Shown piece by piece: positions 15,391-24,781 of a stretch of 64,000 bases of DNA (its first letter is position 1; every line of letters begins with the position of its first letter). The position numbers and the translations under genes are program-made. The notes beneath the pieces are model-generated. The model did not search any database and had not been told where the DNA came from. It worked only from the letters and a program-made list of their open reading frames with translations. The stretch spans positions 1,984,001 through 2,048,000 of the forward strand of contig NZ_VTGX01000001.1 of assembly GCF_009729095.1 (NCBI RefSeq), given 5' to 3'. This DNA comes from Mycolicibacterium sp. CBMA 247 (lineage in GTDB: Bacteria; Actinomycetota; Actinomycetes; Mycobacteriales; Mycobacteriaceae).

Positions 15391-16832
15391 TGACGTCATC
15401 CCAGCACACCACTGATCGGCCGGTCGCCAGCGGAGACTTGGCGCGCGGACGGCTCGGCACCTTCGACATCGTCTTCTTCGTCATCGCCGCGGCGGCACCC
15501 CTCGCGGTGGTTGCCGGGGCCGCACCGCTCGCTTTCCGGATGGGCGGACTGGGTACGCCCGGCGCCTACGTCTTCTGTGGCGTGGTGTATGTGCTGTGCG
15601 CGGCCGGCCTCACGGCCTTTGCGCGGCACGTGCGCAACACAGGCGCGTTCTACGCCTTCATCGGACGCGGACTCGGGCGACCGGCCGGAGTCGGGTCGGC
15701 GCTGGTCGCACTGCTCTCGTACGGGCTCGTCTGCTTCGGCTTCTATGGCTTCTTCGGCTCGTACGCGAAGTCGACCGTCCACGATCTCGTGGGCGTCGAC
15801 CTGCACTGGTCCGTCTACTCCCTCGCGGCCGCCCTGATCGTGGCCGTCCTGGGCTACCGACAGATCGACGTCGGCGCACGGGTCCTGGGCGTGCTGATGA
15901 CCCTCGAGGTGCTGATCCTTGCGGTCCTGGCCATAACCATTCTTCTCAAGAACGGCACCGCCAACCTGTCGGCGCAGCCCTTCGAGCCGGCGCACGTCTT
16001 CGACTCCGGTGCTGGAGGAATGTTCGTTCTGGCGCTGGGTGCCTTCATCGGCTTCGAGAGCACGGCGATTTATGCCGAGGAGGTCCGAAACCCGGACAGG
16101 TCCGTGCCCCGGGCAACCTACGGGGCAGTGGCGTTCCTGGCCCTGTTCTACGGATTCACCACGTGGATCGCGGTCGACGCATTCGGTGTGGACCAACTGC
16201 TGGCCATCACCCAGTCCGACGACTTCCAGAATCTCTACTTCGGCCTCGCAGACAGCTACCTCGGTGGCTGGGCCAAGACAGCCATGGGCCTCCTGATCGT
16301 GACCAGCATCCTCGCGGCCACGATCGCGTTCCACAACGCGACCTCGCGCTACATGTTCGCCCTCGGTCGTGACGGGATTCTGCCCAAGCGCCTGGGTCAT
16401 GCGCACCCCCGGTTCGGATCCCCCAGCCGCGCCAGCCTGGTGACAACACTCGGGGCGATCCTGCTGATCGTCGTCACCGTAGTGCTGGGCGGCGATCCGT
16501 ACCTGCACCTGCTCCTGTGGACAAATACCGTAGGCATCGTCGGAATCGTGGCCCTCCAAGTCCTCTGCATGGTGGCCATCATTCGGTTCTTCACACCAGA
16601 TCGCCGCGGTTACACGGCGTTTCGGGTCTGGGTGGCACCGGCACTCGGTGCAGCCGGACTACTCGTCGGCATCTATCTCATGCTGACCAATCTCGAGCTG
16701 CTCACGGGCCGCACTGACTGGGTCAACTGGGCACTGGTCGCTCCGTTGCCTCTGGTCTGCGTCGGCGGCTACGTCTGGGCGCGGATCGTCCGCGGCCCGA
16801 ACACCTCGGGAACGTCTTCGGAGATGCCCTAG
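15390..16832 (+). CDS. APC-superfamily amino acid/amine permease
   Basis: 480 aa from ATG 15390, which overlaps the amidase stop. About 12 TM helices are visible. APC-type features include TFDIVFFVIAAAAPLAVVAGAAPLA in helix 1 and GAFIGFESTAIYAEEVRNPDRSVPRATY in the helix 6/7 region. The family imports amino acids, amines or similar solutes by proton symport. The operon with the amidase suggests import of an amide or amine. It ends 4 bases into the convergent SnoaL-like gene. Confidence 0.88.
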   Translation: MTSSQHTTDRPVASGDLARGRLGTFDIVFFVIAAAAPLAVVAGAAPLAFRMGGLGTPGAYVFCGVVYVLCAAGLTAFARHVRNTGAFYAFIGRGLGRPAGVGSALVALLSYGLVCFGFYGFFGSYAKSTVHDLVGVDLHWSVYSLAAALIVAVLGYRQIDVGARVLGVLMTLEVLILAVLAITILLKNGTANLSAQPFEPAHVFDSGAGGMFVLALGAFIGFESTAIYAEEVRNPDRSVPRATYGAVAFLALFYGFTTWIAVDAFGVDQLLAITQSDDFQNLYFGLADSYLGGWAKTAMGLLIVTSILAATIAFHNATSRYMFALGRDGILPKRLGHAHPRFGSPSRASLVTTLGAILLIVVTVVLGGDPYLHLLLWTNTVGIVGIVALQVLCMVAIIRFFTPDRRGYTAFRVWVAPALGAAGLLVGIYLMLTNLELLTGRTDWVNWALVAPLPLVCVGGYVWARIVRGPNTSGTSSEMP

Positions 16833-17194
16833 ACCAGATCGCCCTCAGTCAACTCGGTGGCCGCCAGCGCCGCAGCCAGGGTGTCATGGCGGAACACCGA
16901 GGTGATGTGGTCGTGAACCACCCGGAATGCCGCAGCACCGGCGTGGGCGGTCCCGTCCGCGGTCCTGACGGTCTGCTCGACGACGACCACGCCGTCGTGC
17001 ACGAACATCCGCCCCGGCGTGACGGTGTCCCCCGCGGATGCGGCCCAATCGCGCAGCGCGGCATGCCCCTGGGCAGCCCCGCCGGCATCGCCCACCTCGA
17101 TGTCATCGCTGGACAGTGCGATCAGGGTGTCGACGTCCTTGTCGTTCAGCGCGTCGTGCCAGGCCAGAACCGTGGCGATCTCGGATGTGGTCAT
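16829..17194 (-). CDS. SnoaL/NTF2-like protein
   Basis: 121 aa from ATG 17192-17194 (MTTSEIATVLAWHDALNDKDVDTLIALSSDDIEVG). The alpha+beta cone pattern of SnoaL/NTF2-like proteins is clear: first helix with W-x-x-A-x-N-x-x-D, then D-I-E-V-G and the strands RMFVHDGVVVVEQTV and AFRVVHDHITSVFRHD. These are small ligand-binding or isomerase/dehydratase-like domains. Substrate unknown. It is downstream of, and probably co-transcribed with, the isomerase-like gene (18-base gap). Confidence 0.75.
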   Translation of the reverse strand: MTTSEIATVLAWHDALNDKDVDTLIALSSDDIEVGDAGGAAQGHAALRDWAASAGDTVTPGRMFVHDGVVVVEQTVRTADGTAHAGAAAFRVVHDHITSVFRHDTLAAALAATELTEGDLV

Positions 17195-17212
17195 GAACGA
17201 AACGTACGCCAC

Positions 17213-17965
17213 TCAGAACGGTGTGCGGTCGAGCCAGGCGTCCCAGATCGCAGTGTCGCCGAACACTTCCAGTCCGAGGTCGGCTGCACTGCGCCTCCGG
17301 GTGGCGGCCAACAGCAGGTCCCTGGCCGGTCCCCGCAGTGCGACGCTTCCCTTGCCGTGGATGTGAGACCACTCGAGCCCGTCCTCGTCGTTAGCCACGG
17401 TCCACTCCCCCGTGGGACCCAGCCCGTCGTCGGTGGCGTGCAGGTGCACGCTGACACCTGAGGCCAACGGTTCCCCGTGTCGTTTGGTGGCAGTGGCGGT
17501 GGCGATCTCCAGCCACTCGCTGACGGCGTCGGCGGCGAATTCGGCCGGCAGGTCGAAGTCGGCTCCTACGGCCAATGCGGCGTCGGCACGGTGTACCGCG
17601 ACCTCGTGTACCCGTCGGCGTATCCACCAGCCCGCGGGTTTGGGGCCCAGGAATGTCCAGACCCTGGCGTCGGTGCCGATCTGGTCGACGGCCTTGAGGA
17701 TCTGGACGGCACCGGCGTTGAGCCAGTCGAGCGCGGCGTCGGGATCATCGGGGGGCCTGCCCTCGTGGACCTCTTGCGGACCGAGGGGCGAGACCCGGCG
17801 CTCGGAGATAATCTGTGCGGCCCAACGGTTTCCACGTCCGACGTGGCGGAAGAGTTGTTTGAATGTCCAGTCCGGACAGGTCGGCACCGGCGTCTGGGGA
17901 TCGTTGGAGGCGATCAATTCCCCGAAGGCCCGGGTCTGGTCGAGCAGTGCAGCTCGGAAGTCCAC
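17213..17965 (-). CDS. Maleylpyruvate isomerase/DinB-like mycothiol-dependent protein
   Basis: 250 aa from GTG 17965. The N-terminal MDMPI domain shows the four-helix pattern with TCPDWTFKQLFRHVGRGNRW and RRVHEVAVHRADAAL, which supplies the His/Asp/Glu metal-site residues. A C-terminal domain ending in LRGPARDLLLA is typical of mycobacterial paralogues. Family members use mycothiol or act in detoxification; most mycobacterial copies are uncharacterised. It begins 1 base after the P450 stop, so the two are surely co-transcribed. Confidence 0.8.
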   Translation of the reverse strand: MDFRAALLDQTRAFGELIASNDPQTPVPTCPDWTFKQLFRHVGRGNRWAAQIISERRVSPLGPQEVHEGRPPDDPDAALDWLNAGAVQILKAVDQIGTDARVWTFLGPKPAGWWIRRRVHEVAVHRADAALAVGADFDLPAEFAADAVSEWLEIATATATKRHGEPLASGVSVHLHATDDGLGPTGEWTVANDEDGLEWSHIHGKGSVALRGPARDLLLAATRRRSAADLGLEVFGDTAIWDAWLDRTPF

Positions 17966-17966
17966 C

Positions 17967-19283
17967 TCACGAACCTACCGCTGTGCGTGCCTTTCCGAGT
18001 GTTATCGGCAGAGTCGACCAGCCCCGCAGGATTCGGGTGTCGCGACGGCTGCCTGCGCCTGCGGCCCGGGCATCGGGGAACCGGTCGAAGAAGGTCTGCA
18101 GGCCCACTTGACCTTCCGCTCGGGCCAGCGCCGCGCCGAGGCAGAAGTGACGGCCACCGGAGAACGACAGGTGCCGTCCGGCGTTGTCGCGTTCGATGTC
18201 GAAGCGGTGCGGGTCGGTGAACACCGCGGGGTCGCGATTGGCGCCGGCCAGGTGCAGGATGACCAGCTCGCCGGCCTGCACCGGGGTGCCGGCCACCTCG
18301 GTATCGACGAGGGCCACCCGCGCGCTCATCAGTACCGGTGAGTCCAGCCGCAGGATTTCCTCGACCGTGTTCGGCCACAGCTCGGGGCGGGCGGCCAGGG
18401 TGCTCAGGTGCTCGGGGTGGTCGAGGAGCATCCGGATCCCGTTGCCCAGCAGGTTGACCGTGGTCTCGAACCCGGCCGCCAGCACGAGCCCGGCCAGCGC
18501 CCGCAGTTCCGCCTCGTTGAGGGGTTCTCCGGCCGCTCCGGCATCGGAGGCCATGATGATCTGACTGAGCAGGTCCTCGCCCGGGTTGCGCCGCAGTTGA
18601 CGCAGATGGTCGGTCAGCCAGGTCTCGAATCCGTGGATGCCGGAGTTCACCTCCTTGTACTGCCGCCACGTCAGCCCGATGTCCAGGCTCGGCGCGCCGA
18701 GCTCGCCGAAGCGCAGGATCTGGGACCGGTCGGCATCGGGCACACCCAGGATGTCGCTGATCACCGCGACGGGCAGTTGCGCGCAGTACCGGTCCACGAT
18801 GTCGACCACGCCGGCGTCGCCGTCCATCGAATCAAGCAGTTCTTCGGCGGTCTCCTGGACACGTTCGCGCAGCCGGGCGACCGCGCGGGTGGTGAACACC
18901 GAGGAGACCAGCTTGCGGTAGCGGGTGTGATCGGGCGGTTCCACCGCGAGCAGTGACGGTGGTAGCAGCGGGTGCAGAGACCCGGTGTCAGTCTTGGCGA
19001 TTGCCCAGCGCAGCGGGCGCGGCAGGTTGCCGCCCAGCATCGAGACCCGGAAGTCGTCGGAGCGCAGCAGGTCGCTGGCCACGTCGTAGTCGAAGGTCAT
19101 CAGGAGGGCACGGCCACGCACAACCGGCCCGCGACGGCGCATTTCGTCGGCGAAGGGCGCGGGGTCGGCCCGCACCTGCGGGTCGGCGATCAACCGAGCC
19201 TGCGGATCGCCGCGACGCATCCCGAACGCGGACAAGCCGCGAACCACTCCGTGCAGAGCCATCCAACGGATTTGTTCCCGCAT
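17967..19283 (-). CDS. Cytochrome P450
   Basis: 438 aa from ATG 19281-19283. Clear P450 marks are the I-helix LAAGFETTVNLLGNG, the K-helix ExxR in TVEEILRLDSP, and the heme-binding loop FSGGRHFCLGAALARAEGQ with Cys near residue 380. It is soluble, with no membrane anchor, typical of actinobacterial class I enzymes that need ferredoxin and a reductase; neither is adjacent. The substrate cannot be inferred. It is coupled to the downstream mycothiol-isomerase-like gene, which hints at handling of a reactive oxidation product. Confidence 0.92.
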   Translation of the reverse strand: MREQIRWMALHGVVRGLSAFGMRRGDPQARLIADPQVRADPAPFADEMRRRGPVVRGRALLMTFDYDVASDLLRSDDFRVSMLGGNLPRPLRWAIAKTDTGSLHPLLPPSLLAVEPPDHTRYRKLVSSVFTTRAVARLRERVQETAEELLDSMDGDAGVVDIVDRYCAQLPVAVISDILGVPDADRSQILRFGELGAPSLDIGLTWRQYKEVNSGIHGFETWLTDHLRQLRRNPGEDLLSQIIMASDAGAAGEPLNEAELRALAGLVLAAGFETTVNLLGNGIRMLLDHPEHLSTLAARPELWPNTVEEILRLDSPVLMSARVALVDTEVAGTPVQAGELVILHLAGANRDPAVFTDPHRFDIERDNAGRHLSFSGGRHFCLGAALARAEGQVGLQTFFDRFPDARAAGAGSRRDTRILRGWSTLPITLGKARTAVGS

Positions 19284-19322
19284 GGCCCGAAGCCTACGAC
19301 CGCAGATTTTGTTCTACAAGCG

Positions 19323-20654
19323 TCAAACAGCGGCGACTGGCCGCCCCAGTGCGTAGACCCGCCACCCGGCTTCCCGCCAGCGCTGCGCATCCAGGCAATT
19401 GCGGCCGTCCACAACGACTTTGACGCGTACCGTATCGGCCAGCTCAGTGGGATCCAGGTCGACGAACTCGGCCCACTCGGTGAGCACCAGCACCGCATCG
19501 GCCCGGTCGCAGGCTTCGATGACCGAGGTGGAGTAGTTGAGCGTGGGAAACACCCGCTGCGAGTTGTCCATCGCCTTGGGGTCATACACGTTGACGGCAG
19601 CCCCGTTCAGCTGCAGCATTCCGGCGACGTTGAGCGCAGGTGAATCCCGCACATCGTCGGACTCAGGTTTGAACGCCGCGCCGAGCACGGCGATGTTGGC
19701 GCCCAACAACGATCCGCCGCAGGCCCGGGTGGTCAGTTCCACCATGGCGGTGCGGCGACGCATGTTGATGCTGTCGACCTCGCGCAGGAAGGTCAGCGCG
19801 TGGTTGGCGCCGAGCTCACCCGCACGGGCCATGAACGCCCGGATGTCCTTCGGCAGGCAGCCACCGCCGAAGCCCAAGCCGGCGTTGAGGAATCGCCGCC
19901 CGATGCGCGGGTCGTAGCCCAGCGCGTCGGCCAGCAGCGTGACGTCGGCACCGGCAGCTTCACACACTTCGGAGATCGCGTTGATGAACGAGATCTTGGT
20001 GGCCAGGAAGGCGTTGGCCGAAACCTTCACCAGCTCGGCGGTCTGCAGATCGGTGACCAGGAACGGCACTCCGTCCTCGATCAGCGGCGCATAGAGTTCC
20101 CGCACGGCAGCCTCGGCCCGCAGTGAATCACGCTGTACCCCAACCACAATCCGGTCCGGGTGCAGCGTGTCGTGCACGGCGTAGCCCTCGCGGAGGAACT
20201 CCGGGTTCCAGGCCACCTCGACGTCCACACCTGCCGGCGCGAGGCCCCGGGCCCGATCGGCCAGGTCGGCGGCGGTACCGACCGGGACGGTCGACTTGCC
20301 GACGATCACCGCGTTCCGGCGCAGCCGCGGCACCAGGGTGTCGATGACGGCATGTACGTGGCGCAGATCGGCGCTGTACTCGCCCTTCTTCTGCGGGGTG
20401 CCGACGCCGAGGAAGTGCACATCGGCGAAATCGGCGGCCTCCTCGTAGTCGGTGGTGAACCGCAGCCGCCCGGCGGACAGGTTGTCGTTCAACACCTTGC
20501 GCAAGCCGGGCTCGTAGAACGGGATGTCGCCGGCGGCCAATTTGGCCACCTTGCCCGGGTCGATGTCGACCCCGATCACCTCGTGGCCGAGTTCGGCCAT
20601 CCCCGCGGCATGTGTCGCGCCCAGATAGCCGGTACCGAATACGGTGCATCGCAT
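19323..20654 (-). CDS. udgA: UDP-glucose 6-dehydrogenase
   Basis: 443 aa from ATG 20652-20654. N-terminal NAD Rossmann fold GTGYLGATHAAGMAELGHEVIGVD. The catalytic cysteine is in GLGFGGGCLPKDIRAFM (about residue 266), with the substrate region KPESDDVRDSPALNV and VYDPKA. The family oxidises UDP-glucose to UDP-glucuronate with two NAD+. Rv0322 (udgA) adjoins dcd in M. tuberculosis; here an ATPase-like membrane gene, a DUF899 gene and amt lie between them. UDP-glucuronate may serve surface glycan synthesis. Confidence 0.9.
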   Translation of the reverse strand: MRCTVFGTGYLGATHAAGMAELGHEVIGVDIDPGKVAKLAAGDIPFYEPGLRKVLNDNLSAGRLRFTTDYEEAADFADVHFLGVGTPQKKGEYSADLRHVHAVIDTLVPRLRRNAVIVGKSTVPVGTAADLADRARGLAPAGVDVEVAWNPEFLREGYAVHDTLHPDRIVVGVQRDSLRAEAAVRELYAPLIEDGVPFLVTDLQTAELVKVSANAFLATKISFINAISEVCEAAGADVTLLADALGYDPRIGRRFLNAGLGFGGGCLPKDIRAFMARAGELGANHALTFLREVDSINMRRRTAMVELTTRACGGSLLGANIAVLGAAFKPESDDVRDSPALNVAGMLQLNGAAVNVYDPKAMDNSQRVFPTLNYSTSVIEACDRADAVLVLTEWAEFVDLDPTELADTVRVKVVVDGRNCLDAQRWREAGWRVYALGRPVAAV

Positions 20655-20730
20655 ACTGCCTGGATAGGCCGCGCGAATGAGCTAGCCGCTACGTGACACT
20701 GAGCGGCAGGCCAACGTCAGGTAACGGTTG

Positions 20731-22347
20731 TCAGTGCCCACCGAACGGGAACGGCCAGATCGGCCCGCCGTCGCCGCCCGAACCGCGAGAACCACCGGAC
20801 CGACCAGGATTCCAATCACCGGAACCCGAACCCCCGGACCGACCGGGATTCCAGTCACCGGACCCACCGGGCCCACCGGACCGGCCAGGATTCCAATCGC
20901 CAGATCCCCGACCGGGATTCCAGCCCGAGTTCGGGCCCGAACCCGGGCCCCAGTCATCCGAGCCTGAGCCCGGCCACTGCGGGGTTTCCGGCTGTTCACG
21001 CGACGGCGGCTGCCACGGCGGACGCTGCGGTTCCTCACGCTGCCACGGCGGCCTGAAGATCCCCGGCAGCCGCGGCGGCGGCACCACGATCAGCGGCGGG
21101 ATGTACGGCGCCGGCGGGTTGTAGATCGGAGCCGGAGCGGGTGGCGGAGCCTCGGGCGCCGGGGCCGGCGCCTCGGGTGCGGGCGGCGGGGCCGCGGCGG
21201 GCTGCTCGACGTAGACCGTTCGCGGCGGCGCCTGCGGCGCGGGCGCCGGGGCCTCCTGAACCACCGGCACTGGAGCCTTGATGGTCTCTGGCGGCGGGGC
21301 CGGCGGCGGCGCCTGCTGCACGGGCTGGGCTTCCGGCGCCGGCGCGGGGAGCTTGGCCGGGGCGCTGGGCACCACGGCGCCCTGCGCCGGAGCGGGGCGC
21401 TGATCGACCGTCGGCCGGATGCTCACCGCAAGCGAAATAACCAGGGCCACAACACCAACCACGAACACCGATGTCAGCGCACTACCGACCAACAGGAACG
21501 GTTTGCGTTCCTCGTCCAGCGGCATCTCGTCGGCAGCCAGGTCGATGCTCTCGATCGGCTCATTCCCGACGTGGGCCATCTCGGTGGCCAGACCGGCCAG
21601 CGCGTAGGCACTGCCGGCGGTGGTGCCGTCGGGATCCTGCGAGTAGGCCAAGCCGACCGTGGTCGCCTCGAACGCGGGCGCGTTGGCCGAGGCCAGCGCC
21701 GCACCGCGGGCCAGCGCCATCTCGGGCTCGTCGGGGGCGCTGACGGGAAGCGACACCAGGTTTTCCAGATGCGCCTTCACCGAGGCAACGTCCACGCCTG
21801 AGCCCAGGACGAACATGCCCTGCGGTGGGGAATCGGCGGCCTCGACCGCCGCGGCCATCTCGGTGAGCACGGCCATGGCGTCGGCGCTGTGCAACGAACG
21901 GCCCAGCACCTTGACCACCGAACCATCGTCGGTCTGCACCACCGACAGCGTCGCGGCGTCACGGTCGATGAACAGCAGCGCCGTCCTGTCGTAACCGACC
22001 GCGCGGCCGACCGCCTGGGCCAGCGCCGCGGCGGCATGGCCTTCGGAGACCAGCATGACGCCTTCGATGCCGTGCGCGGACAGCGTGTCGCGCAGTGCGG
22101 CCGCGTCCGAATGGTCCGTCCAGGTGACACCGATCGACTTCAGATGGTGCCCGCCCGCAGTGGCGCTCTCCTGGGTTCCGAGGATGGCGGCGACCACCTG
22201 ATCCGCCGCGGTGGTGGTTGCCGAATCATCACCGGCGGTGACGTCGAAGACGTCGTGATCGACGGTGACGCCGTCGGCTTTCTCCCCCTCGACCAGCACC
22301 ATGCGGACTGTCGTAGGTGCCATCGCCACCCCAAGTACGATGTCCAC
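20731..22347 (-). CDS. DUF7159-type membrane protein with Pro-rich tail
   Basis: 538 aa from GTG 22345-22347 (GGAGGG 4 bases upstream); the frame beyond is non-coding. The N-terminal ~290 residues start DIVLGVAMAPTTVRMVLVEGE and include DRTALLFIDRDAATLSVV and MFVLGSGVDVASVKAHLE. This pattern resembles a degraded actin/Hsp70-like ATPase fold (inference). One TM helix (FLLVGSALTSVFVVGVVALVISLAV) lies near residue 315. A long Pro/Ala-rich tail ends in repeats of GDWNPGR[SG]G and WPFPFGGH. A paralogue is at 25554-26528. Function unknown; the family name is from memory. Confidence 0.75.
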   Translation of the reverse strand: MDIVLGVAMAPTTVRMVLVEGEKADGVTVDHDVFDVTAGDDSATTTAADQVVAAILGTQESATAGGHHLKSIGVTWTDHSDAAALRDTLSAHGIEGVMLVSEGHAAAALAQAVGRAVGYDRTALLFIDRDAATLSVVQTDDGSVVKVLGRSLHSADAMAVLTEMAAAVEAADSPPQGMFVLGSGVDVASVKAHLENLVSLPVSAPDEPEMALARGAALASANAPAFEATTVGLAYSQDPDGTTAGSAYALAGLATEMAHVGNEPIESIDLAADEMPLDEERKPFLLVGSALTSVFVVGVVALVISLAVSIRPTVDQRPAPAQGAVVPSAPAKLPAPAPEAQPVQQAPPPAPPPETIKAPVPVVQEAPAPAPQAPPRTVYVEQPAAAPPPAPEAPAPAPEAPPPAPAPIYNPPAPYIPPLIVVPPPRLPGIFRPPWQREEPQRPPWQPPSREQPETPQWPGSGSDDWGPGSGPNSGWNPGRGSGDWNPGRSGGPGGSGDWNPGRSGGSGSGDWNPGRSGGSRGSGGDGGPIWPFPFGGH

Positions 22348-22654
22348 CAAGCCCTCCAATGTGTTTGCTACACTGCACTTGTCGTCATTGCGCACACATT
22401 CCGCACGAGCCGACAACTAGAATCTTCATCGGTGCAACCAGCTCGATCGTTACACCCGCGCACATTAGCTATGGCGCTCAGATTCCGGTCGGACCGCGAC
22501 GGCCTGGTGCACGCCGGCGCCGGTTAGTTAGACCCTACTCGGCATTACGACAAACAGTGCCGGCCGGTTCAAGTCCCAACTGGGTTGTCGGAACCGGGGC
22601 GGGTGATTCGTCGTGTAAGTAGAGGGCCCGAATGGCGGACCACTACAGGAGGCG
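22348..22654. other. 307-base divergent spacer
   Basis: Non-coding spacer between the divergent membrane protein and DUF899 genes. No RNA gene, long repeat or clear promoter hexamer pair stands out. The only clear signal is the AGGAGG ribosome site of the DUF899 gene at its right end. Confidence 0.5.
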
Positions 22655-23383
22655 ATGATGACTACTCCAAAGATCGTGACCCGCGAGCAGTGGCTGACCG
22701 CCCGTCGCGAGCTGCTGAAAATCGAGAAGGAACACACCCGGGCAGGAGACCGGCTGGCCGAACACCGACGTGCCCTTCCCATGGTCGAAGTCGACACCGA
22801 GTACATATTCGACGGGCCCGACGGACCGGTCACGTTGCGTGGGCTGTTCAACGATCACCGACAGCTGATCGTGTACCACTTCATGTTCGAACCGGATTGG
22901 GACGAGGGGTGCCCGAGCTGTTCGTACCTCGCCGACAACTTCACCGGCGCGCTGTTGCACCTGTCGGCCCGCGACACGGCATTCGCAGTGGTTTCACGCG
23001 CGCCGACCGAGAAGCTGACGACGTTCGCGGCACGGATGGGCTGGACGTTCGGCTGGTATTCCAGCTCCCACACGTCCTTCAACGACGACTTCGCGGTCAC
23101 CGTCAACCCGGATAGTGGCGCGGTCACATATAACTACCAACCCGCCGCCGACTTGCTCGCCAGCGGCAAGATCTGGGTGGAGCGGGGCGAACTACCCGGG
23201 CTCAGCGTTTTCCTTCGCGACGACGAGCGGATCTTCCACACCTACTCCACCTACCAGCGCGGTCTAGACCACCTGATCAACACCTACAACTATCTCGATC
23301 TGACACCGCTGGGACGAGGGGCCGACGACCAGGAGCCGCACTCAATGGCCTGGGTGCGCTATCACGACCAGTACGCCACGTAG
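22655..23383 (+). CDS. DUF899 thioredoxin-fold protein
   Basis: 242 aa from ATG 22655, with AGGAGG about 4 bases upstream. DUF899 features: TREQWLTARRELLKIEKEHTR at the start, then FDGPDGPVTLRGLFNDHRQLIVYHFMF, and a CPSC pair in DEGCPSCSYLADNF at a thioredoxin-like active-site position. Late conserved block: RDDERIFHTYSTYQRGLDHL. The family is predicted to be thiol-dependent reductase or peroxidase-like; its role is not established. It is a monocistronic gene, convergent with amt. Confidence 0.82.
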   Translation: MMTTPKIVTREQWLTARRELLKIEKEHTRAGDRLAEHRRALPMVEVDTEYIFDGPDGPVTLRGLFNDHRQLIVYHFMFEPDWDEGCPSCSYLADNFTGALLHLSARDTAFAVVSRAPTEKLTTFAARMGWTFGWYSSSHTSFNDDFAVTVNPDSGAVTYNYQPAADLLASGKIWVERGELPGLSVFLRDDERIFHTYSTYQRGLDHLINTYNYLDLTPLGRGADDQEPHSMAWVRYHDQYAT

Positions 23384-23402
23384 AGCACGTTCTCAGTGCG
23401 GA

Positions 23403-24719
23403 TCAGCCTTCTTCGGCAGTCTCGGGTCGAGGCGCCGGGGGTCCCAGCGCGCCGCCGAACAATCCGGGGCGGCGCGCCGGCAGGTGCCCGTGCACGCCCT
23501 CGGCGTACGCGGTTTCGGCGTGCTGGGTGAAGTCCACGCCGGTGGTCTCGTCCTCGGGGCTGAGCCGGAATCCCATGAACCGGTCGATCGCCTTGGCCAA
23601 CAGATAGGACATCGTGAAGGCGTAGGCGGCCACGACGACCGCAGCGAGCAGCTGCTTGCCCAGCTGGGCCAGCCCGCCGCCGTAGAAGAGGCCCTGCGGA
23701 CCTTGGGTCATCACCTCGGTGGCCAGGAATCCGATCAGCAGCACGCCGACCACGCCGCCGACGAAGTGCACGCCCACCACATCCAGCGAGTCGTCGTAGC
23801 CGAAGCGGAACTTCAGGCCGATCGCAAAGGAGCAGACCACGCCGGCGGCCAGGCCGACAACGACCGCGCCGAGGGTGTTGACGGTGCCGCAGGACGGGGT
23901 GATCGCCACCAGGCCTGCCACCACGCCGGAGGCGGCGCCGAAGGTGGTGGGCTTGCCGTCGCGGACCTGTTCGACCGTCAGCCAGCCCAGCATGCCCAGG
24001 CAGCCGGCCACCAGGGTGTTGAGGAAGATCGCGGCGGCGGTGCCGTTGGCGGCCAGCGCCGAGCCCGCGTTGAAGCCGAACCAGCCGAACCACAGCAGGC
24101 CGACGCCGAGCAGCACGAAGGGCAGGTTGTGCGGGCGCATGACGTCCTGTTTGAAGCCGATGCGGGGGCCGAGCACCAGGGCCAGCGCCAGCGCCGAGGA
24201 ACCGGAGACGATTTCGACGACGAGGCCGCCGGCGTAGTCGAGCACGCCCAGACCGGCCAGCCAGCCGCCCGGGCCCCAGACCCAGTGCGCGACGACGGCG
24301 TACACCGCGACCGCCCAGACCGGGACGAACAGCATCCAGGCGGCGAACTTCGCCCGGTCGGCGATGGCCCCGCTGACCAGGGCGGCAGTGATGATGGCGA
24401 AGGTCAGCTGGAAGGTGGCGAACAGCAGCTCCGGTACCGCGCCGTGCGCGGTGCTGGGGGTGATGCCGAGCATGCCGAAGTGCTGCAGGCCGCCGATCAG
24501 ACCGCCGCCGGCGTCGCCGGAGAACGCCAGGGTGTAGCCGACCAGCAGCCACGCCACCGTGACCAGCGGGATCGAGATGAAGCTCATCATGATCATGTTG
24601 AGCACGCCCGTGGTGCGGACCATGCCGCCGTAAAAGATGGCGAGGCCGGGGGTCATCAGCAGGACCAGCGCGGTGCTGGCGAGTAGCCAGGCGGTGGCGG
24701 CCGGATCGATCTCGTGCAC
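23403..24719 (-). CDS. amt: Ammonium transporter (Amt/MEP/Rh family)
   Basis: 438 aa from GTG 24717-24719 with AAGGAG 6 bases upstream (24726-24731); the frame to 24902 is leader. Eleven TM helices are expected. Family blocks: TALVLLMTPGLAIFYGGMVR, FQLTFAIITAALVSGAIADR, VEIVSGSSALALALVLGPR, FNAGSALAANGTAAAIFLNT and GVHFVGGVVG, including the pore His regions. It imports ammonium across the inner membrane. No glnB/glnD genes follow. The C-terminus is short and extended (ETTGVDFTQHAETAYAEG). A GlnR-like site lies upstream, so nitrogen-limitation control is likely. Confidence 0.93.
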   Translation of the reverse strand: MHEIDPAATAWLLASTALVLLMTPGLAIFYGGMVRTTGVLNMIMMSFISIPLVTVAWLLVGYTLAFSGDAGGGLIGGLQHFGMLGITPSTAHGAVPELLFATFQLTFAIITAALVSGAIADRAKFAAWMLFVPVWAVAVYAVVAHWVWGPGGWLAGLGVLDYAGGLVVEIVSGSSALALALVLGPRIGFKQDVMRPHNLPFVLLGVGLLWFGWFGFNAGSALAANGTAAAIFLNTLVAGCLGMLGWLTVEQVRDGKPTTFGAASGVVAGLVAITPSCGTVNTLGAVVVGLAAGVVCSFAIGLKFRFGYDDSLDVVGVHFVGGVVGVLLIGFLATEVMTQGPQGLFYGGGLAQLGKQLLAAVVVAAYAFTMSYLLAKAIDRFMGFRLSPEDETTGVDFTQHAETAYAEGVHGHLPARRPGLFGGALGPPAPRPETAEEG

Positions 24720-24781
24720 GTCGGGCTCCTTATGGTCCCGACGAGAATGTCCGGCCCGCGTTTCAGCCACGCGGCGAGTGT

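Noticed and set aside
23362..24552. 396-aa minus-strand frame inside amt
   Set aside because: Arg/Gly-rich out-of-frame shadow of the ammonium transporter.
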